Shown here piece after piece: positions 7,538 to 13,032 of a DNA stretch of 13,032 nucleotides. Source of the stretch: an uncultured Lachnospiraceae bacterium. GTDB lineage: Bacteria; Bacillota_A; Clostridia; Lachnospirales; Lachnospiraceae. Both the position numbers and the translations under genes were made by a program. The DNA lies in assembly GCA_902780985.1 (NCBI GenBank), contig CACZHN010000050.1, positions 1 to 13,032 of the forward strand, given 5' to 3'. The first letter of the stretch is position 1, and every line of letters starts with the position of its first letter. The notes beneath the pieces are model-generated. The model was not told where the DNA came from, did no database searches, and saw nothing but the letters and a program-made list of their open reading frames with translations.

Positions 7538-8134
7538 CTATTCTACTTTTCCGGACTCATCGCTCGGAAGAAGTCTGTATACGATCTTACCTTTAATTTC
7601 GTTCTTCTGTATATTTCCGAAATTTATGAATCTTGAATCCTCGCTGTTGGCGGGATTATCACCCAGAACGAAATATTCATTATCTGCCAGTTTTACGGGA
7701 CTGTTCAGGCGGCCTTCCAGATCCACATACTTACAAGGTATATTATCATCCACCTGCTGTCCGTTCACTACCAGTATACCTCCTACGAGGGATACCGTAT
7801 CTCCCGGAAGTCCTATAACTCTCTTTATATCGTAATACTCATTTGAACCGAATCTCTTGATGGCTACTATGTCATATCTCTCCACATCACCGACTATGTA
7901 ACTGAAACGGCTCATGATAAGCTCGTCTCCGTTATGAAGAGTTCCTTCCATGGAAGGTCCCGACATAAATACGGTACAGAAGAAAAATGCATAGAAAGCA
8001 TAACCCAGAACCGCAGCTGCCAGAAGAAGCAGTGCATAATTGAGGGTCTTACGGAGCTTGCGGGAAGTCTTCTTCTTTTCCCCCAGCTCGCCTTTAAGAA
8101 GATATTCTATTGAATTCTTATTCTTCTTAGCCAC
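7538..8134 (-). CDS. lepB: Signal peptidase I (short form)
   Basis: This is a second type I signal peptidase, of 198 residues, the usual Firmicute size. A short basic cytoplasmic segment (1-31) leads to one membrane anchor (about 32-54). The extracytoplasmic catalytic part has SGPSMEGT (58-65) with Ser61, IKRVIGLPGD (103-112) with Lys104, and GDNPANSEDSR (158-168). All catalytic elements are intact. The start is a GTG at 8134 with CGGAG 6 bases upstream; a nearby ATG at 8139 is in another frame. It follows the rplS terminator. No promoter is evident in the 58-base gap, so transcription may come from readthrough. The neighbouring longer paralogue differs mainly in its tail; specialisation of substrates is possible but not shown. 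Confidence 0.94.
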   Translation of the reverse strand: MAKKNKNSIEYLLKGELGEKKKTSRKLRKTLNYALLLLAAAVLGYAFYAFFFCTVFMSGPSMEGTLHNGDELIMSRFSYIVGDVERYDIVAIKRFGSNEYYDIKRVIGLPGDTVSLVGGILVVNGQQVDDNIPCKYVDLEGRLNSPVKLADNEYFVLGDNPANSEDSRFINFGNIQKNEIKGKIVYRLLPSDESGKVE

Positions 8135-8148
8135 AACATTCTCCGTTT

Positions 8149-8178
8149 AAAAGAAAAACCGGAGCAGATGCTCCGGTT
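8149..8178 (-). terminator. Intrinsic terminator after rplS
   Basis: On the minus strand a perfect 9-bp GC-rich stem, AACCGGAGC / GCTCCGGTT (8170-8178 with 8157-8165), encloses a 4-base loop and runs straight into TTTCTTTT. It lies 14 bases after the rplS stop and 15 bases before the lepB start codon. It is a textbook Rho-independent terminator. Because lepB follows so closely with no visible promoter, some readthrough is likely. Confidence 0.9.
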
Positions 8179-8192
8179 CTTTAGTTAGCAAA

Positions 8193-8552
8193 TTATTTAA
8201 TAATTTCCTTAACCTTTGCTGCCTTACCAACTCTGTCACGCAGATAGTAGAGCTTAGCACGTCTTGCCTTACCACGTCTTACAACAGCAACCTTCTCTAC
8301 AAGTGGAGAATTTACCGGCCATGTCTTCTCAACGCCTACACCGTTAGAATTCTTTCTAACTGTGAATGTCTGTCTTGCTCCGGCACCCTGGATCTTGATA
8401 ACAGTTCCTTCGAATACCTGGATTCTTGACTTCTCACCTTCCTTGATGAGAGCTGATACCTTAACAGTATCACCTACGTTGAACTCAAGTGGTGTCTCTC
8501 TGAGCTGAGCATCCTCGATGCCCTTGATGATTTCTTCGTAACTCTTACTCAT
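8193..8552 (-). CDS. rplS: 50S ribosomal protein L19
   Basis: L19 sits at the 30S-50S interface of the ribosome. The 119-residue length is normal. Conserved stretches are FNVGDTVKV (24-32), [12 protein letters not shown] (45-56), [20 protein letters not shown] (63-82) and [14 protein letters not shown] (94-107). The ATG at 8552 has GGAGG 8 bases upstream. Unlike the common rpsP-rimM-trmD-rplS order, here a sensor kinase gene lies upstream. rplS has its own strong promoter, structured leader and terminator, so it is probably expressed as a single-gene unit with limited readthrough into lepB. Confidence 0.97.
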   Translation of the reverse strand: MSKSYEEIIKGIEDAQLRETPLEFNVGDTVKVSALIKEGEKSRIQVFEGTVIKIQGAGARQTFTVRKNSNGVGVEKTWPVNSPLVEKVAVVRRGKARRAKLYYLRDRVGKAAKVKEIIK

Positions 8553-8670
8553 GTTACAAACCTCCGTCTATTAAAAAATTCGGACGTTCTTGCAATCACT
8601 TACATCAGCTTCTATATATATGCCCTAAAGGCTTCGTTCCTGACAATTGCAGCGGACCGTCTTAAGCAAC
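8553..8670 (-). ncRNA. Structured rplS 5' leader, candidate L19 leader
   Basis: The predicted transcript carries about 118 bases before rplS. On the minus strand TGCAAT (8646-8651) pairs perfectly with ATTGCA (8591-8596). Across an internal loop GACG (8658-8661) pairs with CGTC (8583-8586), closing most of the leader into one long-range structure. The TCCG at 8581-8584 can instead pair with CGGA (8563-8566) within the Shine-Dalgarno region GACGGAGG. L19 leaders that respond to their own protein are known in Firmicutes; that this is one is inference, as I cannot run a covariance model. Confidence 0.5.
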
Positions 8671-8676
8671 TCAGAT

Positions 8677-8705
8677 ATATTAACATAACCCTTTTTCAAA
8701 TGCAA
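8677..8705 (-). promoter_or_regulatory. Predicted strong extended -10 promoter of rplS
   Basis: On the minus strand a -35 box TTGCAT (8700-8705) and a -10 box TAATAT (8677-8682) are spaced by 17 bases. The bases before the -10 give TGT, an extended -10 TG motif. The start of transcription would be near 8670. The -35 lies only 9 bases after the stop codon of the hybrid kinase. Confidence 0.7.
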
Positions 8706-8714
8706 GTAAAAATT

Positions 8715-11546
8715 TTACTGTTTCAACGAGTCAGCCAATTTCCTGCAAACCGATTCATATTCAGTTATAAAATCTTCCGCATCCTTCTTAATGAAGTCTA
8801 TATCACCCTTCTTTGCGGCGAATTCGTGTTTCTTTGCTCTTTCGCTGAAACTCTGCAGTCCCATGGTAAGCATGATTCCTTTTACCGCATGGGCATCGAT
8901 CTCATAATCATGATAGTTTTCCTGCTTGAGATACTCTCTCATACGCTTTACTCTCTGAGCGGATTCTTCCGTCATATCGGAAATGATCTCCTGCAGGATC
9001 TCTTCATCACCCGCGGTATGTTTCAGAGCTTCATCATAATCCAGACCTTCTATAGCAGAAAGCTTTTCACGAAGGGTCGATACATCTTCGGAAATTTCCT
9101 TGTGATCCTCCGGGAAGAATTCCGCAAATACTCCGTTATCGGATTCATCGTCTTCGGTTATCACCATGTCATCCATGCTGATCACCTTTTCAGGCGGAAG
9201 GAATTTCTCTACCGTCTTCTCGAGTGTAGTTATATCCAGTGGTTTTGTAAGATAATCGTCAAAGCCCGCATCCAGATAAATCTCCCTGCTTCCTGCCACA
9301 GCATTTGCTGTAAGCACTACAGTCTTCGTATCCTTATTCAGAGAATCAGGATCTGTCTTGATCATCTTTAATGTCTCTATTCCGTCAGGCTCAGGCATCA
9401 TATGATCCAGAAGCAGTATATCGTACTTCTTTTTCTTACATAACTTCAGAGCCTCCGTTCCGTTATTGCAGAGATCCGGCTTTATACCCAGTCTCTTCAG
9501 GAACAGCTTTACGATAGTCAGATTCGACTGATTATCATCCACTGCGAGGATTGCAGCTTCCGGCGCCGTAAACTGAGCTTCTTCATTGATATATTCCGAA
9601 GTACTTCTTATTTCAAGGAAGTTGTTGTTCAGCGGCGTTTTATCAGCCACTCCCACAGGGATCTTTACTACGAACTCGGAACCCTTGCCGTATTCGCTGT
9701 AAACCTCTATGGAGCCCTTCATGGAATCCACCACGTTCTTTACTATGGCAAGTCCCAATCCGGTACCTTCTATATTAACATTCTTCTTAACATCCGCTCT
9801 CTGGAAGGCTTCGAAAAGATGTTCCTGCTCTTCCTTCTTTATTCCGCGGCCCGTATCCTTAACTCTGAACTCCAGCTCATACTTATCATCCGACAGATAC
9901 TGTCCTCCGATGTAGAAATGAACATTTCCTTTGTCTGTATACTTAACCGCGTTGCTGAGGATATTTATAAGTATCTGTCTGATACGGAACTCATCACTGA
10001 TCTCCACACTCGGCACATCGGATGCCACCTCATGCTCCACCATAAGGGACTTTTCCGCAGCCCTTTCCATGATAAGTGCCATAACATCATACAGAACTTC
10101 GGACATATTGAATTCCGCACTGACGATCTCCAGCTTTCCGGCTTCGATCTTCGAGAAGTCCAGTACGTCGTTTACCAGCATGAGAAGCATCTTTCCGGAA
10201 CTCTGAATGCTTCTTGAATACTCCTCAACGTCTTTATCCGTATTCTCCCTGAGGATCATCTCGTTCATTCCCAGGATTGCATTTATAGGTGTTCTTATCT
10301 CATGAGACATATTGGCCAGGAACTTGGTCTTTGTCTCAGACATATCGATAGCCCGCTGTTTCTCGGCATAGCTGTTTCTGAAATCCTCTGCCTGTTCGAT
10401 GACTACGAATAAAAGGAAGAATCCCAGTCCGAGAACAAGTGTCGGAACGTCATCATTCGGCGAGCCTAACATGGCATAAGCGATCTCAAATATAGCTCCG
10501 GCAAGAAATCCTCCGAATCCGATAGCCGTAAACTTATAAACCTTCGCATTTCCCTTTATCACATCAACGATCAGTATGACGATCGCGATCACGCAAAGAG
10601 AAACCAGTGTGGCATTTACGTAATTACGGGCTTCTCTGAAAGTAAAGATTCCCGTAAAATGCAGTGACGGCCAAAGCACCGAATTGATAGCAGTACACGC
10701 AAGGATCACCGACATGGACTTCTTATATCTGCCGTTCTGGATCGAATTAAGATAAAATGCAGGACCGAACGGTATCAGAAGTCCCAGGATATAATTGATG
10801 ATACCGTCTATATGGTAATGTCCGAACAGCATAGGGAAAAGAAGCGAATCCGTGGCTATCCAGGATGATATGATGAAGGTACCCATGGCACCGTAGAACA
10901 TATCTATCTTCTTTCTGAATCTGAATACCATTCCGACACTGACGACCATTACAACCAGCGAAAAGATCAAAATGATCATGGCAAGTACAAATGTACGTCC
11001 GAATGTCATGAAAAGATATGTAAATATCGCGCTTTGTGTTCCTACAATGGTCTCGGGTACAACCTGATCCAGCTTAAAACATACAGACTTGTCTATACGG
11101 AGCTCAGCACCGGCATCGGCTTTTCCTACAGGAACCATCATATAGAATTTCTTTACGATGCCCCCAGGAATGTTAACATCCCTGCTCTCGATGTAATCCA
11201 TTCTGAGTTCGCCGTTTATATACACTTCCAGATCATCTCTGACTCTGAAGCAGAGATACATGTTGTCTTCAACATAATCCGGAACCTTCGATACTATACT
11301 GTAGTTATCAAATGCTTCGTCGCCTTCAAAAACACGTCCGGTACTAAAGGTTTCCCCGTTGTTCTTTATTACAGTCCAGTGATCGATAAAATTGTATTCT
11401 TCCTTATGTACCAGTCCGGCACTGTCCTTTATCTTATAGTAAAGGAATATATAGAGCGTGAAAAAAACAAGCAAGAAAAAAACAATCTTGACCACAAATA
11501 CTATGCTGTTAAGAAGTTTATCGTAATCATTGTTTTTTGAGTTCAT
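8715..11546 (-). CDS. Membrane hybrid histidine kinase with receiver and Hpt domains
   Basis: This 943-residue sensor probably carries a His-Asp-His phosphorelay in one chain. After a first membrane helix (about 15-36) comes an extracytoplasmic beta-rich domain (about 40-170). Its LEVYINGEL stretch resembles jelly-roll ligand-binding modules. Then follow about seven hydrophobic helices (175-385), an arrangement like 7TMR-DISM receptors. HisKA has SHEIRTP with His415. HATPase shows Asn532 in NILSNAVKYT, DTGRGI (564-569) and GTGLGL (594-599). The receiver has Asp670/Asp671, phospho-acceptor Asp714, Thr746 and Lys768. The C-terminal Hpt has DAHAVKG with His886. All key residues are present. The ATG at 11546 has AAGGAG 7 bases upstream; a TTG at 11624 would overlap the previous kinase. 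It has no DNA-binding output domain, so the final partner must be another regulator, possibly the one encoded upstream. The ligand is unknown. Confidence 0.88.
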   Translation of the reverse strand: MNSKNNDYDKLLNSIVFVVKIVFFLLVFFTLYIFLYYKIKDSAGLVHKEEYNFIDHWTVIKNNGETFSTGRVFEGDEAFDNYSIVSKVPDYVEDNMYLCFRVRDDLEVYINGELRMDYIESRDVNIPGGIVKKFYMMVPVGKADAGAELRIDKSVCFKLDQVVPETIVGTQSAIFTYLFMTFGRTFVLAMIILIFSLVVMVVSVGMVFRFRKKIDMFYGAMGTFIISSWIATDSLLFPMLFGHYHIDGIINYILGLLIPFGPAFYLNSIQNGRYKKSMSVILACTAINSVLWPSLHFTGIFTFREARNYVNATLVSLCVIAIVILIVDVIKGNAKVYKFTAIGFGGFLAGAIFEIAYAMLGSPNDDVPTLVLGLGFFLLFVVIEQAEDFRNSYAEKQRAIDMSETKTKFLANMSHEIRTPINAILGMNEMILRENTDKDVEEYSRSIQSSGKMLLMLVNDVLDFSKIEAGKLEIVSAEFNMSEVLYDVMALIMERAAEKSLMVEHEVASDVPSVEISDEFRIRQILINILSNAVKYTDKGNVHFYIGGQYLSDDKYELEFRVKDTGRGIKKEEQEHLFEAFQRADVKKNVNIEGTGLGLAIVKNVVDSMKGSIEVYSEYGKGSEFVVKIPVGVADKTPLNNNFLEIRSTSEYINEEAQFTAPEAAILAVDDNQSNLTIVKLFLKRLGIKPDLCNNGTEALKLCKKKKYDILLLDHMMPEPDGIETLKMIKTDPDSLNKDTKTVVLTANAVAGSREIYLDAGFDDYLTKPLDITTLEKTVEKFLPPEKVISMDDMVITEDDESDNGVFAEFFPEDHKEISEDVSTLREKLSAIEGLDYDEALKHTAGDEEILQEIISDMTEESAQRVKRMREYLKQENYHDYEIDAHAVKGIMLTMGLQSFSERAKKHEFAAKKGDIDFIKKDAEDFITEYESVCRKLADSLKQ

Positions 11547-11553
11547 AAAATAT

Positions 11554-11559
11554 CTCCTT
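11554..11559 (-). promoter_or_regulatory. Shine-Dalgarno site fixing the hybrid kinase start
   Basis: AAGGAG on the minus strand lies 7 bases before the ATG at 11546. This strong site selects the shorter reading over an upstream in-frame TTG at 11624, which lies inside the preceding kinase gene. Confidence 0.85.
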
Positions 11560-11584
11560 AACACGTAGTTCTGATCAAGATTGC

Positions 11585-12724
11585 TCAATATAGTATTATA
11601 TACGCTTCCAGCCCCGGATGACAATTAATAAATTGCACTGAGCCGTTCATTTTTTCAACAAGTTCTTTAACTATATAGAGGCCCAGTCCGGAACCGTTCT
11701 CGTCTCCCGCATTTCCGCCTCTGTAAAACTTTTCCGTCAGGAAAGGAATCTCTTCTTCTCTTATTCCCGGTCCGAAGTCCCGGAAATGTATGACTGCGCC
11801 ATTATCGTCCTTACATTCAAGGGTTATCTCTATCTTAGAACGTGCATACTTCTCCGCGTTGCTTTTCAGATTCTCGAAAACCTGAAGCAGTCTCTTGGGA
11901 TCCGCGGTTATTATGAGCCGCTCCCGCTTCGGAAGATTGATGGTAACTTCCGACTCATCCACAAAAAGATGCCTTACCTTGTCGTCCACAAAGCTTATTA
12001 TATCCACGCTTTCCAACTTAACATCCAGCTTATCCAACTCGGATATGGAATGTATGAAAAGGTCGTTGGTAAGCCTTGTCACCTCATCGCACTTCTCCAT
12101 GATGATTCTGAGGTACTTCTCCCTCTTCTCCGGAGTGCTGTCCATATTGGCTTCAAAAGCTTCCGCATAAGCCCTTATGGATGCAATAGGCGTTTTAATA
12201 TCATGAGAAAGCGCCGATATTATAGTCTTATTCTTCTCTACGGCCTCCTTCTCACTCGTCCTGGTCCTGACCAGTTCCTCTCTCATATCGTCAAACGCCG
12301 AAGTAAACTCACCGAAGTAGTTGCCTCTGTGAACTTTGAGAGGTTTATCCAGATTCCCCGCCGCGATATCCGCCGAATAATCCTTTAACTCGTAGAAAGG
12401 CCTGATAACTCTGATATAGAGATACAACGACGATATGAATATCATCAGTATGGCCGTAACTGCAGTAACAATGACCACCGTAACCGCAGTACCGGTTTCG
12501 GTTTCGGACAATCTGAAGTTCTTCAGTTCCTCCGAATCACTGATTATGCCTTCGATATCCCCGGCTTCGATCTTTTTATCTATGGAATTGGAAGTAACCG
12601 CAATCTGTCTTACCTCTTCCCTGTTTCTGTCAGCCATATGTCTTATATTATAAATAAGATATACGGATGCAAGGATGATCACGACAGCCGCCACGATTGC
12701 AGGTATAAAAACCTTCTTTCCCAT
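11585..12724 (-). CDS. Two-transmembrane HAMP sensor histidine kinase
   Basis: This 379-residue kinase is the cognate partner of the response regulator just upstream. Helix 1 (about 5-25), a short extracytoplasmic part of about 55 residues, helix 2 (80-103) and a HAMP linker (about 104-155) precede the catalytic core. The dimerisation helix has ALSHDIKTPI with His174. The ATP-binding domain has Asn289 (ENLKSNAEKYA), DFGPGI (316-321), the F-box region PFLTEKFYRG (327-336) and GSGLGL (344-349). All phosphotransfer residues are intact. The ATG at 12724 overlaps the TAA of the regulator by one base (TAATG), with GGAGG 4 bases ahead inside the regulator gene, so translation is coupled. The small outer domain suggests sensing at or within the membrane, or through a partner protein. 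The signal cannot be told from sequence. Confidence 0.93.
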   Translation of the reverse strand: MGKKVFIPAIVAAVVIILASVYLIYNIRHMADRNREEVRQIAVTSNSIDKKIEAGDIEGIISDSEELKNFRLSETETGTAVTVVIVTAVTAILMIFISSLYLYIRVIRPFYELKDYSADIAAGNLDKPLKVHRGNYFGEFTSAFDDMREELVRTRTSEKEAVEKNKTIISALSHDIKTPIASIRAYAEAFEANMDSTPEKREKYLRIIMEKCDEVTRLTNDLFIHSISELDKLDVKLESVDIISFVDDKVRHLFVDESEVTINLPKRERLIITADPKRLLQVFENLKSNAEKYARSKIEITLECKDDNGAVIHFRDFGPGIREEEIPFLTEKFYRGGNAGDENGSGLGLYIVKELVEKMNGSVQFINCHPGLEAYIILY

Positions 12725-13032
12725 TACGCCTCCAGAATATACCCAACTTTAAATACTGTCTTTAAGTAAACCGGTTTGGACGGATCCTCTTCCAGTTTTT
12801 CGCGGAGCCATCTCATATGTACCGTAAGTGTGGATGCATCCACTTCACTGAAAGCTCCCCATACTTCACTTATAAGCTTGTCCTTCTGTACGGCGCTGCC
12901 CTTATTCCTGCATAGATATGCCAGAAGATCGAATTCTTTAAGGGACAGATTCACTTCCCGTCCTGCCTTTGTAACGGATCTTCCCGAAAGGTTCACCGAT
13001 ACATCTCCGAAGGTTATTATCTCTTCATCTTC
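12724..13032 (-). CDS. OmpR/PhoB-family response regulator, C-terminal part
   Basis: Only the last 102 codons are in the window; the reading frame stays open to the edge, so the receiver domain lies outside. What is seen is the winged-helix DNA-binding domain: LSLKEFDLLAYLCRN (residues 29-43 of the visible part), KDKLISEVWG, then the recognition helix region STLTVHMRWLREKLEED and the C-terminal wing VFKVGYIL. These match the OmpR/PhoB trans_reg_C family throughout. It would bind direct repeats near promoters when phosphorylated by the kinase encoded next, with which it shares a base. Which genes it controls is not visible here. Confidence 0.94.
   Translation of the reverse strand, partial: EDEEIITFGDVSVNLSGRSVTKAGREVNLSLKEFDLLAYLCRNKGSAVQKDKLISEVWGAFSEVDASTLTVHMRWLREKLEEDPSKPVYLKTVFKVGYILEA

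Noticed and set aside
8705..8719. AT-only inverted repeat at the end of the hybrid kinase as a terminator
   Set aside because: AGTAAAA/TTTTACT with a one-base centre would fold into a very weak stem with no GC pairs to speak of and no following U-run.
11547..11624. Longer hybrid kinase reading from TTG at 11624
   Set aside because: It would overlap the upstream kinase by 40 bases, while the ATG at 11546 has a strong AAGGAG site.
11786..12388. Plus-strand open frame of 200 codons opposite the sensor kinase
   Set aside because: It is fully contained in an intact kinase gene on the other strand and shows no family signature.
1..13032. Mobile elements, CRISPR arrays, tRNA or rRNA genes, phage defence systems
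   Set aside because: No transposase or integrase motifs, no regular direct repeats with spacers and no cloverleaf or rRNA signatures were seen on either strand; nearly all the DNA is taken by recognised core genes.

Overview
Every gene I can support in this window lies on the minus strand, so the biological reading direction runs from base 13032 down to base 1. The encoded proteins, the moderate-to-low GC, the frequent AGA/ATA/GGA codons, the strong GGAGG-type ribosome sites and the order rplS-lepB-rbgA-lepB-rnhB-yraN suggest a Gram-positive Clostridia bacterium, most likely a Lachnospiraceae (Butyrivibrio-like). The family assignment is inference from gene content and order; no marker in the window names the species.

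Region 1 (13032 to about 8715) is a signal-transduction block. It holds the C-terminal DNA-binding half of an OmpR/PhoB response regulator, cut by the window edge. A classical two-transmembrane HAMP histidine kinase is coupled to it by a one-base stop/start overlap (TAATG). A 943-residue hybrid kinase follows 38 bases later. It has an extracytoplasmic beta-rich domain, a likely seven-helix membrane part, HisKA, HATPase, a receiver and a C-terminal Hpt domain. The three genes probably form one operon with two phosphorylation modules.

Region 2 (8705 to about 8149) is a ribosomal-protein unit. A strong extended -10 promoter starts just after the hybrid kinase stop. It is followed by a roughly 118-base structured leader, rplS (L19), and a textbook intrinsic terminator. 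The leader is a good candidate for an L19 autoregulatory element, with a stem and an alternative pairing that could cover the Shine-Dalgarno sequence.

Region 3 (8134 to about 4426) is lepB, rbgA, lepB, rnhB, yraN: a short signal peptidase I, the 50S assembly GTPase RbgA, a second signal peptidase I with a long charged cytoplasmic tail, RNase HII and a YraN-family nuclease-like protein. A 10-bp stem hairpin sits in the only sizeable gap, between the long lepB and rnhB.

Region 4 (4442 to 1) starts with a near-consensus promoter that overlaps the end of yraN. It drives der, plsY, gpsA, scpA and scpB: a double-domain ribosome-assembly GTPase, two enzymes of phospholipid precursor synthesis (glycerol-3-phosphate formation and its first acylation), and the two non-SMC subunits of condensin. 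Genes here overlap or lie 9 to 12 bases apart, and stop codons are often embedded in the next gene's ribosome site. scpB is cut by the window edge.

No stretch over 300 bases lacks a gene. I see no tRNA, rRNA, CRISPR array, insertion sequence or prophage gene. Most of the window is ordinary core genome. The parts most worth a second look are the kinase pair placed where trmD/rimM/rpsP often precede rplS, the rplS leader, and the charged tail of the second signal peptidase.
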